DNA from: Siphonodentalium dalli
Lineage: Eukaryota > Mollusca > Scaphopoda > Gadilida > Siphonodentaliidae
Assembly: GCA_032622095.1 (NCBI GenBank)
Contig: CP136062.1
Coordinates: 200,547,828 to 200,611,827, forward strand
Direction: 5' to 3'
Length of the DNA stretch: 64,000 bases
In this document: positions 27,601 through 34,620 of the stretch, one piece after another
Position numbering within the stretch: the stretch's first letter is position 1
How the letters are laid out: each line of letters begins with the position of its first letter
Made by a program: the position numbers and the translations under genes
Notes under the pieces: model-generated
Seen by the model: the letters and a program-made list of their open reading frames with translations, nothing else
What the model was told of the DNA's origin: nothing
The model's database searches: none

Positions 27601-28311
27601 ATACTGGTAATGTTTATATAATAATGGGTTTGACATGCAAAATTGGGGACTTATTGATAAATTAAAATAAGAAAAAAGTTATCTATTTCACATGTATTTG
27701 TGGATGATATTTTTTTGCAGATGTTCATGACTTTTCACATGTAATGTACTGGTTCTCACTGTGAAGGCCTCGAGTCCCTTTATCCCTTTCATGAAGGGAG
27801 ATGCACTGGTGCAAGTAAATACATTGCGGCATTGTCATGAAATTCAATATGAAACAAATTTGAGTCAACAATTTATTAGCCTTGGTAATAAATGAAGTGT
27901 CAGATGTGCGATGATTTACCCAAAGATTTCTATGGAAATCCAGTCTGACAAGAGAAATGAAATACAATGAAAAGCTAAAATAAAACGAAACTGCCAACAA
28001 CACCACTAAATAATTTGACCCGTTAGGGGGAAATGCAAGTATATTTTGTTTTTGCATTATACCTACACATGTACATGTAGGTTCTCCAATGTATAATACT
28101 GATTTTGATTCAAATGAGATATGACCCTTTTGAAAGGAGTGTGGTGTTCTCCTATGGCGAGGCATTAACTCATTGGCTGGCAGAGACAAAGGAAACTGGA
28201 TCTAGACTGCGAGATAAATAGAAATATGAATACCCATGGAGTTGCATACACCATAAGAAAAACAATCTCAAAATTTACCTTCTTCTTTCGAGATAGAAAT
28301 TTGTTCTTCAT
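2775..28311 (-). CDS. CDYL: CDYL-family chromodomain / crotonase-fold protein (7 coding exons, 880 aa)
   Basis: Coding exons on the minus strand, in order: 28311-28279, 21328-19738, 16306-15969, 13864-13701, 13048-12838, 10032-9889 and 2936-2775. Every intron is GT-AG and all junction phases agree, giving 2643 nt including TGA. Domains: chromodomain about residues 12-62 (WKGF, DTWEPE), a lysine/serine-rich linker about 63-610 with the basic NLS-like KPKKRRM at 365-371, a helical segment about 512-541, and a crotonase fold about 620-880. CDYL proteins are nuclear corepressors that read methylated histone H3 and bind CoA-type ligands; vertebrate CDYL has also been reported to hydrate crotonyl-CoA. 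The two catalytic glutamates of classical enoyl-CoA hydratase are replaced by Ala736 and Tyr756, so ordinary hydratase chemistry is not expected. The protein is longer than the vertebrate forms (about 550-600 aa) because of the linker. The family call is strong. CDYL versus CDYL2 cannot be separated, since invertebrates usually have one copy. Confidence 0.93.
2976..3375. mobile_element. TTAA hairpin MITE, family A, copy 2 (CDYL intron 6)
   Basis: TTAA at 2976-2979 and 3372-3375 with TIR CCCTTTACCCAACA. Orientation is opposite to copy 1. It begins 40 bp upstream of the last CDYL exon. Confidence 0.86.
3376..4240. other. Intron 6 sequence with poly-A/T tracts, no gene
   Basis: Contains a degenerate 'gaccgacctgccgaaattggg' block and poly-A/T tracts near 3750-3890. 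The block resembles the inner right end of the element at 32249-33581, so it is probably a relic of that family. Confidence 0.4.
4241..4399. repeat. 159-bp near-perfect palindrome
   Basis: Arms of about 78 bp (taaggattaactgtcatgtg... and its complement ending ...ttaatcctta) meet at a 3-base centre, 'ttc', near 4320. It lies in CDYL intron 6. The arms are nearly identical, so the palindrome is recent or maintained. Confidence 0.9.
4745..5740. other. Intron 6 sequence, no gene
   Basis: No coding exon supported. A pure G tract (about 5465-5486) is the only conspicuous feature. Confidence 0.4.
5740..6205. repeat. GGAC-tailed tandem-unit repeat, second copy
   Basis: Two units like those at 1-460 ('aaatcggttcatatttgtta', 'aagtcggacagaattttcta'), then a GGAC-rich stretch at about 6105-6160 and a hairpin tail (taccccct...gtgggggta) ending near 6203. 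Confidence 0.8.
6385..6605. repeat. GGAC-tailed repeat, third copy (single unit)
   Basis: The last unit only ('gaccgaaccgcaattagcat'), followed by GGAC repeats at about 6500-6560 and the same 'tacccccca...gtgggggta' hairpin tail. Confidence 0.8.
6606..7890. other. Intron 6 sequence, no gene
   Basis: Overlapping short frames at 7016-7300 on both strands lack domains and usable splice sites. Poly-A tracts and a small hairpin lie near 7780-7830. Confidence 0.4.
7891..8232. repeat. Element with GTAGAGGGCGCTGT end block
   Basis: The left end has 'caaactccaggcagagttat' at about 7895 and the right end 'gtagagggcgctgtacggag' near 8205. The same two end blocks occur almost back to back at 58706-58788, so this looks like a longer or interrupted copy of that short element. 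Confidence 0.55.
8777..9030. repeat. 254-bp palindrome with internal hairpins, flanked by direct repeats
   Basis: Outer arms 'aagccttgaaatag' and 'ctatttcaaggctt' enclose two inner hairpins built on 'cagaatgaggtcccc' and 'gatgctacccccgcatagcg'. A direct repeat (ctattcgtgactctatatt...) of about 25 bp lies immediately outside each arm, at 8748-8774 and 9032-9061. Confidence 0.85.
9150..9840. repeat. Degenerate tandem array, unit about 170 bp
   Basis: Successive units share 'gctaaaatagacaaactaag', 'ccaaatatgaatgaaattgg' and 'taactc..gt' phrases. A poly-C tract (about 9642-9672) separates the last parts. It resembles the GGAC-tailed arrays but I see no GGAC tract. It ends about 50 bp before the CDYL exon 6 donor side. 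Confidence 0.65.
9889..10032 (-). CDS. CDYL: CDYL exon 6: crotonase helical region
   Basis: Acceptor 'atgttttcag' before 10032 and donor AAG|gtgggt after 9889; exactly 48 codons, phase 0 at both ends. It encodes ANDMIISGRKITALEAYQLG and LVSQVFWPTS, matching the ANEML..GRKLTA.EA...GLVSQVF segment of CDYL proteins. Confidence 0.93.
10544..11325. repeat. Four-unit 190-bp tandem array with GGAC tail and hairpin
   Basis: Units begin at 10544, 10734, 10925 and 11116 (period 190-191) with 'attagctatatagatgttgc' and 'aactgtaggaggagttgatt'. The array ends in a GGAC-rich tract (about 11232-11282) and a short stem 'gtcctccgacg...cgtcgggggac'. Units are about 90% alike. The short frames across it exist only because the unit is repeated. 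Confidence 0.9.
11405..11489. repeat. Short hairpin with hAT insertion site
   Basis: 'gagtcccgataaaaaaagtc' is complemented by 'gacttttttatcgggactc'. The next element inserted at its right edge, inside TCTGTGAC. Confidence 0.6.
11490..12554. mobile_element. hAT-like non-autonomous element, 1065 bp
   Basis: TIR TAGAGCTGGGACGGTTATG with its complement at the right end, flanked by an exact 8-bp duplication TCTGTGAC (11482-11489 and 12555-12562). Eight-base duplications are typical of hAT transposons. 'ggttaaccggttaaccg' motifs are repeated under both ends. Short internal frames (11517-11804, 12197-12385) show no transposase motif. It sits in CDYL intron 5. Confidence 0.88.
12838..13048 (-). CDS. 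CDYL: CDYL exon 5: crotonase core with altered catalytic positions
   Basis: Acceptor 'atatttccag' before 13048 and donor GTG|gtatgt after 12838; 211 nt, entering with one base that completes an Arg codon. It encodes FPKPLVAVVSDCAMGMGVAL followed by LPLCDIVYASDKASFHLPYN and TPEGCLSVTLP. Compared with enoyl-CoA hydratase (GGGCELAMMCD and FGQPE), the two catalytic Glu positions are Ala736 and Tyr756. The second oxyanion-hole glycine region (GMG) is kept, so CoA-thioester binding remains plausible. Confidence 0.94.
13089..13224. mobile_element. TA-flanked palindromic MITE (mariner-like), copy 1
   Basis: Starts CAGTAATGCTCTAAG and ends with its complement, with TA at both edges. It lies in CDYL intron 4, 41 bp from exon 5. 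No coding capacity. Confidence 0.8.
13701..13864 (-). CDS. CDYL: CDYL exon 4: crotonase core, first oxyanion-hole segment
   Basis: Acceptor 'cttctag' before 13864 and donor CAG|gtgaga after 13701; 164 nt, leaving in phase 2. It encodes VIQEIMAALGSARFDDSNLV, then LFGSVGNTFCSGIDL. FCSGIDL is the CDYL version of the first oxyanion-hole loop of the crotonase superfamily (about residues 683-689). No long ATG-initiated frame marks this exon. It was found by looking for the segment missing between exons 3 and 5. Confidence 0.92.
14507..14718. mobile_element. TA-flanked palindromic MITE, copy 2
   Basis: CAGTAATGCCCTCAA at the left, complement at the right, TA flanks at 14505 and 14719. It is almost a complete palindrome ('gaaagctctc' region in the centre). 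The next element starts 11 bp further on. Confidence 0.82.
14730..15129. mobile_element. TTAA hairpin MITE, family A, copy 3 (CDYL intron 3)
   Basis: TTAA at 14730-14733 and 15126-15129; the left TIR has one change (CCCTTTAGCCAACA). Two 67-bp hairpins inside. Confidence 0.86.
15591..15801. repeat. Palindrome carrying an AAGCTTTCGGCCC...CTTCATCAGG motif
   Basis: Left arm 15591-15680 and right arm 15718-15801 are complementary ('ttcaagctttcggcccgatc', 'tggaccttcatcagg'). A single-armed relative ('aagctttcggctatctag...cctttatcaag') occurs at about 62412. Intron 3 of CDYL. Confidence 0.8.
15969..16306 (-). CDS. CDYL: CDYL exon 3: end of linker and start of crotonase domain
   Basis: Acceptor 'tctctttttcag' before 16306 and donor CAG|gtgagt after 15969; 338 nt entering in phase 1 and leaving in phase 0. 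The split codon G|CC continues an alanine run (AAAA). The exon holds a Pro/Thr/Val-rich tail of the linker, a basic KKGKKRDDD patch, and then VFRYKDIIVKK and TQIWLNTK, which match the opening beta strands of the CDYL crotonase domain. Confidence 0.93.
16477..16616. mobile_element. TA-flanked palindromic MITE, copy 3
   Basis: Whole element is a hairpin with ends CAGTAATACTCTAAATAATC and its complement, TA on each side. CDYL intron 2. Confidence 0.82.
16620..18314. other. Intron 2 sequence, no gene
   Basis: Contains one GGAC-tailed repeat (17539-17842) and otherwise AT-rich sequence with no supported exon. Confidence 0.4.
17539..17842. repeat. GGAC-tailed repeat flanked by direct repeats
   Basis: 'gtaatactcttgataatata...accggtataacag' occurs at about 17540 and again at about 17802. 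Between them are a diverged unit ('accaaatttcattgagatcc'), a short GGAC tract (about 17708-17730) and a C-run/T-run/'gagggtata' tail near 17743-17772. Confidence 0.6.
18315..18577. mobile_element. TTAA hairpin MITE, older third TIR type
   Basis: TTAA at 18315-18318 and 18574-18577 with imperfect TIR CCCCTTCATGAC / GTCATGGAAGGG. It contains two diverged forms of the same 'gcattctcttatatatgc' hairpin as families A and B. Confidence 0.7.
19033..19546. mobile_element. TTAA hairpin MITE, family A, copy 4 with a truncated copy beside it
   Basis: A partial element (TTAA 19033, broken inside its first hairpin near 19106) is followed by a nearly complete one from 19159 to TTAA 19543-19546. The second copy's left target reads TTAG. 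CDYL intron 2. Confidence 0.78.
19738..21328 (-). CDS. CDYL: CDYL exon 2: chromodomain and lysine-rich linker
   Basis: Acceptor 'ctgttttccag' before 21328 and donor CTG|gtgagt after 19738; 1591 nt, ending in phase 1. The open frame begins VNEVLDHRL, then NEYFISWKGF and YDTWEPE, an unmistakable chromodomain. Trp33 and Phe36 occupy the second and third aromatic cage positions. The remaining 480 or so residues form one unbroken linker very rich in Lys, Ser and Asn, with repeated PKKNGPK, the basic cluster KPKKRRM, a CxxCC motif (Cys459, 462, 463) and a C-terminal amphipathic stretch (SDQLKKLSALEQRLAEKF). A single exon for chromodomain plus linker explains why this is the largest open frame in the window. 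Confidence 0.94.
22353..22584. repeat. 232-bp palindrome of GCGCTTAAGCGCAATAAGGA units
   Basis: Outer arms 'tatgggatgccaaattgaca' and complement enclose several copies of the 20-base unit 'gcttaagcgcaataaggaat' in alternating orientation. The edges are TA. Intron 1 of CDYL. The small frame at 22446-22628 only reflects the repeat. Confidence 0.85.
23353..23603. mobile_element. TTAA hairpin MITE, family B, copy 1
   Basis: TTAA at 23353 and 23600; TIR CCCTTTGAGTGCCAGG, unlike family A, but the interior holds the same 67-bp hairpin (one copy only) followed by a poly-T tract. CDYL intron 1. Confidence 0.84.
23646..23705. repeat. 20-bp tandem repeat, three copies
   Basis: Unit 'caataatactgcccattata' repeats exactly at 23646, 23666 and 23686. 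Confidence 0.93.
23843..23990. repeat. Degenerate tandem repeat, three units of about 45-50 bp
   Basis: Units share 'ggaagggtaaccctacatgt' and 'gatcacac', with about 85% similarity. Confidence 0.7.
24273..24662. mobile_element. TTAA hairpin MITE, family A, copy 5 (CDYL intron 1)
   Basis: TTAA at 24273-24276 and 24659-24662, TIR CCCTTTACCCAACA, two 67-bp hairpins. The spacer between hairpins is shortened compared with copy 1. Confidence 0.87.
25319..25699. mobile_element. hAT-like MITE, 381 bp
   Basis: TIR CAGGGGCGCCGGAAG with exact complement at the right end, flanked by an exact 8-bp duplication CATTTATG (25311-25318 and 25700-25707). G-rich and 'gcccttttt' tracts inside; no coding capacity. 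Intron 1 of CDYL. Confidence 0.92.
26025..26482. mobile_element. TTAA hairpin MITE, family B, copy 2 (degenerate right end)
   Basis: Left TTAA at 26025 followed by CCCTTTCAGTGCCAGG and one 67-bp hairpin. The right terminus is diverged (…TTAGGG TTAA near 26479), and about 200 bp of unrelated A-rich sequence lies inside, probably a later insertion. Confidence 0.65.
26906..27068. mobile_element. TA-flanked palindromic MITE, copy 4
   Basis: CAGTAATGCCCTATATAATC and its complement at the ends with TA flanks. It lies about 45 bp from a family B element. Confidence 0.82.
27115..27337. mobile_element. TTAA hairpin MITE, family B, copy 3
   Basis: TTAA at 27115-27118 and 27334-27337, TIR CCCTTTGAGTGCCAGG / complement with one change, one 67-bp hairpin inside. 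CDYL intron 1. Confidence 0.84.
27340..28278. other. Intron 1 sequence next to first coding exon, no further gene
   Basis: The 154-codon minus frame at 27725-28189 reads as hydrophobic and low-complexity with no domain and no flanking splice pair joining CDYL. I treat it as chance. Confidence 0.4.
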
Positions 28312-28323
28312 TTTAGATAAATT
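28279..28323 (-). CDS. CDYL: CDYL exon carrying the ATG (first visible coding exon)
   Basis: The exon runs from 28323 (acceptor 'atttcag') to 28279 (donor AAG|gtaaat). ATG at 28311 gives MKNKFLSRKKK and ends in phase 0, which joins in frame to the chromodomain exon. Because the exon has its own acceptor, at least one more exon lies upstream. No in-frame stop separates the acceptor from the ATG, so coding could extend further 5'. The encoded basic peptide puts Lys10 where chromodomains normally have the first aromatic cage residue. Vertebrate CDYL uses alternative N-terminal exons here, so another first exon may exist. Confidence 0.72.
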
Positions 28324-28699
28324 CTGAAATATAATGTACAAGTAGTATCAGTAGCGGAAGCATGACATGTTGACACATATCTGCTCTTCAAATAGTGTTT
28401 AAAAAAACTCTGTTGAGTCCATTACTGTTGAGTCCATTACTGTAGGGCCCTACGAATCACCGATTTTCGTTTGAAACGTATTGTAGGAAAATCTTGAATA
28501 AAAAAAAATTCTAATCTTGAATCATGGTTGTAAACATGCCATAGATATAATGTCAACTGAAAAATACTGTACTGGATTCTATAAATCCTACGAAGTCTAT
28601 ATATATACGTTGTCTAAACTGTCCGGGTGAAAATAAACATTTTCACAAGAATGACACTGATATCTCAAAAAATTTATTATTGTATATATACATTACAAG

Positions 28700-28760
28700 C
28701 CTTGAAAAGTTACCCATAATTCTGATGCGGTTAAGGAGTCGATTATTTAGGGCATTACTG
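28700..28760. mobile_element. TA-flanked palindromic MITE, half copy 5
   Basis: Only the right arm is present ('ttacccataattctg...gcattactg'), immediately upstream of the CDYL coding exons. Confidence 0.75.
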
Positions 28761-29276
28761 TATATAACAGTACTAAATTAGAAAATAATAGTATATAGGT
28801 AATATAATGTGTATTTTAGGGTGTGTCGATGTGCAAATGAATTAAATGAGCTATTTTTAGAATGATTTTAAGTATAGTATTCTGTAACCCAAAAGACGCA
28901 TTGAAGTAATGAAAAATTCAACTATGAACACGGTGTTTGGGTCCCAAAAAAAACAAAAACATTTGCACGACATGGAACATACTAGTACATGTAAAAGAGC
29001 GTTCTGTATTATTCTATTCCTAATATGGTAGCAATAAAGTTTGTCTGACTGACCATGAAAAATAGAAAACGGCTGGAAAATGGTTGTGACTGTGGCAAGT
29101 GTTTTTCAGAGCATACTTATGAAGCCGTTATATCAATAGTTTGTTTATTTATCGACCTATCGTATCCGTCACTCCAAATTACGTAGAAAAAAATTTGGAG
29201 GTTCCAATGGGCCATGTCCGTTTAAATAACTCAAACCACAATATCGAATTGAAATAAAATAATGTGCCAACAAAAT

Positions 29277-30340
29277 TAGAGGTGCCACGATTATTTATTT
29301 TGATAATCGATAATCGGTCGTCAATAATCGACTATAATCGATTAATCGTACATAATAATAATAACATCAGTAGAAGTATTCCGTAATATGGCCTATTGCC
29401 ATATTGGCTGGATGCTGGTTAACTGCTTTCGCTGCTTGTTTGAGGCTTCGGCTGATGTAATTTTTGTGTTAATAAAGTGCATCATAAACCACCGGTAATG
29501 ACTAATGAGCACAATGTGTTCAATACAAGCACAGTTCTCGGCGATGTCATGGTTATAATATTTGTGAGTTCATTGGAACGAACGTAGCGATTAATTTAAC
29601 AGCCAAACATACAAGCAATATAAAAGTAGGAATGCACGACGGACCGACGGTGGTTCCTAAAAAAAAGGAATCTAATGTTACGGAAACTATAAGTTTCAGC
29701 GAACTTCCAGAGCATGGATAACAATTACAAAGGTGGGCCCCTGCCCGCAAATTTCAGGACTCATAAAAAAATAAGTATTTGGTAATAGTTAATTTCATTT
29801 AGCAGTCACCACACTATAAGCGATAGCCTGTACTAGTAACATCTAAGTATACTTATACAAACAAAGTATACTTGCTGCAAATGACACCGCCGAGAATATC
29901 GCTGATTAAAATGCCGTAGGTTCCCTGATATCGAGAGAATGTCAATCAACTCCCCTTTGGTCCAATGAGATTCAAGGGCGAGGGCATTCAGTTCACTGAC
30001 AGTCAGTCCATTTCAAAGACGTAGTGCCGCCTTTCTTGTAGAAATATATAACGATGTCGGCATAAGTTCAAAGCTGCAGTGCCGCCATCATGGCGCCATG
30101 CAATTTGAAGAATATACAATGACTCGAAGAGTAACCATGTCATCAAATGAACTGCCGGCTGTTTGCAACATATACTAGTAGTACTCAAGTTGTCGAAATC
30201 TCTTATCAGGGTATTCAACAATAACCGGCATTTTCCAACGTCCGAAATAAATAACGCAGATTAATCGACGACGGAAATGGTAATCGATTATCGGCTTTAT
30301 CAACGGTTCATCGATTATACGATTAATCGTGGCACCCCTA
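29277..30340. mobile_element. hAT-like non-autonomous element, 1064 bp
   Basis: TIR TAGAGGTGCCACGATTA / complement of TAGGGGTGCCACGATTA, flanked by the exact 8-bp duplication AACAAAAT (29269-29276 and 30341-30348). 'taatcgattaatcg' motifs cluster under both ends. Internal frames show no transposase motif. Confidence 0.9.
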
Positions 30341-30714
30341 AACAAAATATTAGAGCTTGGAAATTAGTTCATTGCAAATTCGGAGCTTGGTATATAGGTG
30401 ATGGTTACTTCTTCATTTGACAACAGCGATATACCAGCGTCTTTGGGCCTGCAGATTCAATAGATATCAGGTGAACTTAACTTAGAATTTTTAACCGAGA
30501 GCAACAGTGTCTCTCAAGTATGTGCGAAAAAATTAAAAAAGCTATAGAAAATTGCTTAAAGTTTGGTAAGTTTTGTTTAAATATGTTTTCGATACTTTTT
30601 ATATTAAGAAACCTATCTTACAGCCCCCCCCCCCCCCTTCCTGTGTCATGTACCGGTACCTATCATGTTAAAATTACATCGAAATAACTTTGATTTTTTT
30701 TTAACATACCCATA

Positions 30715-30815
30715 CAGTAATGCCCTAAATAATCGACTCCTTAACCACAGCAGAATTATGGGTAACTTTTCAGGATTTAGTCGGAAATATGGCTTGTTGC
30801 CATTCATCAGAAAGC
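30715..30815. mobile_element. TA-flanked palindromic MITE, half copy 6
   Basis: Left arm only, CAGTAATGCCCTAAATAATC to 'attcatcagaaagct'. Confidence 0.75.
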
Positions 30816-30912
30816 TTCACAGTATAGAGTGTCTACAGCTTATTGAGTATTGTCATGACTTATGAGTGTATGAGAGTGACACATGTTATTCCAAAAGAAA
30901 AGGCTGACCCCT

Positions 30913-31289
30913 TTAACCCTTTACCCAACAGAAGGGCCCTGTGCCAATGCATTCTCTTATATATGCGAGTCGACCATAGGTCGCCTCGCATATATAAGAG
31001 AATGCATTGGCTTAACACATTAAAAATTATAAAATTGTTAAATAATGTAAGAATTTTTTTTTTTTAGGCCAATGCATTCTCTTATATATGCGAGGCGACC
31101 TATGGTCGACTCGCATATATAAGAGAATGCATTGGCACAGGGCATAACTGTAACTATCACAATGTGGTCAAGGAGCCGGTTCCAATGATATCCATATTTG
31201 TATGGTTCTATTGAGACAGACCGAAGATATTTTAGGCTGTTGAAGCTTTATTTGGCCGGTTTTGGCCGGTTTGTTGGGTAAAGGGTTAA
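30913..31289. mobile_element. TTAA hairpin MITE, family A, copy 6
   Basis: TTAA at 30913-30916 and 31286-31289, TIR CCCTTTACCCAACA, two 67-bp hairpins with a shortened spacer. Confidence 0.87.
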
Positions 31290-31334
31290 ATCACTATGAG
31301 AACTAATCAACAAACCAAGCACAAGTCACACCTA

Positions 31335-31478
31335 CAGTAATGCCCTAATTAATCGACTCCTTTAACCACAGCAGAATTATGGGTAACTTTTCAGGATTTA
31401 GTCGGAAATATGGCTTGTTGCCATTCATCGGAAAGCTCTCGGGGAGGTTAAAGGAGTCGATTAATTAGAGCATTACTG
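31335..31478. mobile_element. TA-flanked palindromic MITE, copy 7
   Basis: CAGTAATGCCCTAATTAATC and complement with TA flanks. The right arm is shortened, so the hairpin is uneven. Confidence 0.8.
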
Positions 31479-32248
31479 TATATGTTAGTATGTACTTTTT
31501 ACCAAGCATAAATCTTACAATCAGAGTGTCTCCGATTCATTTCCACTGCCTTTAACAGCTACAAATGCGCAAAAAATTACTCTAAAATGAGATATAAGTG
31601 AACAAACAAGCTTGCCATCCTACATGTATTTAAAATCATTTATTTTATATTTCATTGATTATTTTTGTTGTGCTTGGTAGTTGTTGTTTTTAAACCGAGA
31701 GCATCGGAGGGGCTCGGAGAGTATATATATATATTTATTGTACATTAATATATTAGTACTTTGTTTTACTATTATCATAGTGATAAGAGGTAGGCTGTTT
31801 CTTTTGACCATTTTTTCATAGGAATAACATGCGTCACACTTATCCACCCATAAGTCATAACAATACTCAACACTTAACAAACTTACAGACATTTTCCAGC
31901 TGTTTTAAAGTTTTTGTAAGGATCGGAGTGAGCGAAATGCTCTTTATTGTTACAATTTCATGAATAGATGGTCATATACAATGCATGCTATTTATTGTAA
32001 ATAAAATTGAATTATTACACATTTAAAGAGGAGAAAAGCAATAATTTTACCATAAACCTCAAAAGTCTTGTCTTCTATCAACGAAGTTATGTTGTTATCG
32101 TGTATGATGTTTATCATATTTGTCTCTTGAAAAAAACGAGAGGCCGATCACGATCGGCAGATGTTAACCCATCCCTTGGTGATAGTAAATCACTATGATC
32201 GGAATCATAAATGAGAGTATTGCTGTTGAATTATAGAATATACTGTTA

Positions 32249-33581
32249 GGCCTAGACAAATAATACCTTTGTTTCCGCTAACGAGCTAAAAAAAATTAGG
32301 GTAGGTAGGTAGGCTTAACTTTTTTTTTTTTGTTAACTTTTTTTTTTTCAGTATCTTTAAAAATAACTGTATAATACTTGTCAATAACCCAAACTGTGCA
32401 CTTCTTAGCCCCAATCAGGTTAACCCAGATGACAGAGGAACTAGAAACTCCAATTCAATCATACATATGCTTTAATATTTACATATATACTAGTCTATAT
32501 ACTAAGATAGTCTTTGATAATCCTAATATTTCCTATATGGTCTGGCGACAACTGGAGTCAGTCCAGCACCACTGCACTGTTCACATATTGGAGTGAACGT
32601 CTTGTACCGATCTCTTAAGGATGGCTTCACAACACCACCTTCTCCGCATTCAGTGAAGGATCTAGGTATTTTTTGGGGACACCTGTTTTTGGGCAATGAT
32701 ATGCCGAAGGCATAACCTGAAGGCCTGAAGGAATGTTTGGAAAGGGTGACCCCCTGATGATGGTGGGGGTTCTTCCCCTGGAAATTTTTTGAAAATCCAT
32801 TGCATTTAGATCTAATCTAAGTCAGTATTTTGAATTTTGGAACTTTTTATATATGTATGGATTGGAAATGCTTATAAGTTATTGTCAGATATCTTTTGGT
32901 TCTATGGATTATGCTTATCAGAAGCCTTATCCTGCTTGAAATTAGACTTGCCATCATCACTCTAATTCATAAATAGGCTATTTTATAAAATTCAAGTGAG
33001 ACACATACCGTACATAATATACTACATGTACATGTAATACAGAAATCCTACATGTACATGTAGTACAGAAACAATGTACATGTATTAAGATAGTAATGAC
33101 TATATATGGTACTAATCTCTATGTTAATTTTTCATTTGCTATTATGAGATCCCACTTGATAACCAGGTTGATTTGATCAAATTGTTAATGTTCCTGTGCT
33201 GTAATTGATTGAAATACTGAAGTCTGAACGCTGAATGATAACATACCGTACCTGAACTCAAATTATTTGAAGTTTTCACAGATGAAAGCTAGATAAAGCC
33301 AAACATACTTTACAGTATGATTCCAACTGTTAAACTTAAATCTTTTTGTAAACTTAAATTTCTTATGTCAATATATATAAATATATAAATGTTTTTCATC
33401 TTGTTATATGATATGAATTGGGACCTAAATTAAAAAAAAAAAAAAATTAATATTTTTTTTTTTTTTTTTTTTTTTTTGTCCAATTTTTTTTTTTTCGCAA
33501 TGGCAATAAAAAGTTTAGGGTCGGCGGTTTAAAATAGGGTCGGTCGGGTTAGCGGAAACAAAGGTATTATTTGTCTAGGCC
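32249..33581. mobile_element. PIF/Harbinger-like non-autonomous element, 1333 bp
   Basis: TIR of more than 30 bp starting GGCCTAGACAAATAATACC, present in inverted form at the right end, flanked by TTA on both sides (32246-32248 and 33582-33584). TTA duplications fit PIF/Harbinger transposons. The interior has T-rich tracts next to both ends and no transposase. The short frame at 32378-32596 is not supported. Confidence 0.8.
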
Positions 33582-33639
33582 TTATGTACTATTATAGACA
33601 AATGTACATAACACAAATTATTGGAATTTATGGGTCACT

Positions 33640-33672
33640 CGCATTTATATAATAGAATGCAATGGTACAGGA
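33640..33672. repeat. Single-arm relic of the 67-bp hairpin
   Basis: 'ctcgcatttatataatagaatgcaatggtacagg' (diverged) matches one arm of the older hairpin type at 18480-18535. Confidence 0.55.
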
Positions 33673-34419
33673 TCTGTAATGCTGCACCACCACAGCCTTG
33701 GGTCAAATGTGAAAGGTGACCTGGACATGGAATACTTGGGTTAAGAGAGTCCAATTTAAGTTTACCATGATAATGTATCAAATTCTACCAACAATATAGA
33801 TCAAGATAAGCCACCTCACTGCTGACCCATTAATATCAATTATATAGCAGAGCTGTCAACAAATCACAGGAATTGTTTATGTTGAAAGCTGACATTTCTA
33901 TTAAACCAATAACATTTATAATGACCTCAGACCATCTGTAGAGTGATATCTTCAGCTGTGCAAGGCAGCACAGATGTCCCAAGTCTACTGTTAATATCAT
34001 GTGATCAATGTGTATTGTTGAATCTTTATTTTAAATTAGATACCATAGCTTTCTTTATCATATTATCTGCACATTGGCATATGAGACATCAGAAAATAAT
34101 ATAGCCTTATCAATAGCTAAGTAGTCCAAAGGCATGGGATGTAATTGGTGAATTGGATTTAATGTCACTCCAAACAAATTTACCAGTACATAACACAAGA
34201 TTTTGGACCGATTTAAACCAAATGTGGTGTGGTGACTCGGGGTACCATTGGCAGAGTTAGAATGGTGTTAATTTTTTAAATTTTACTACTTTAAAAAAAA
34301 TATATATATATTCAAAAAATATATATTTTATTATATTTATTTTTTATCTATTTTTTTTTTTTAATTGAGCAAAGGAATTCAATCTAAAAAAATTATTTTT
34401 AAGAGTGAATATTTATTTC
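33673..34419. other. No gene seen
   Basis: AT-rich single-copy sequence with an A/T-rich stretch at 34265-34400. No supported frame or repeat partner. Confidence 0.4.
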
Positions 34420-34620
34420 TTCGAAAAAGGGCCATAACTCTGTTAAAAATAGTCTGATCAAACCCATATTCGAACTTGATCTGTCTTTTGTGCTGAGAAA
34501 TAGAAAATATTTGAGTAATCGCACCATGCGTAATGTGTCTACGGACAGACAGACGGACGACGAGTGGTCAATCGGGACAAGGACACTATGTTTACCATAC
34601 TATGGTATGGGTAAACATAA
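34420..34620. repeat. 'gccataactctg' repeat with GGAC tract and hairpin tail
   Basis: One unit ('gggccataactctgttaaaa', 'cccatattcgaacttgatct') followed by a GGAC-rich stretch (34542-34560) and a stem 'atgtttaccata...tatgggtaaacat'. Confidence 0.75.

Noticed and set aside
27725-28189. 154-codon minus ORF just downstream of the first CDYL coding exon
   Set aside because: Lies in intron 1, has low-complexity hydrophobic runs, and no splice pair connects it in frame.
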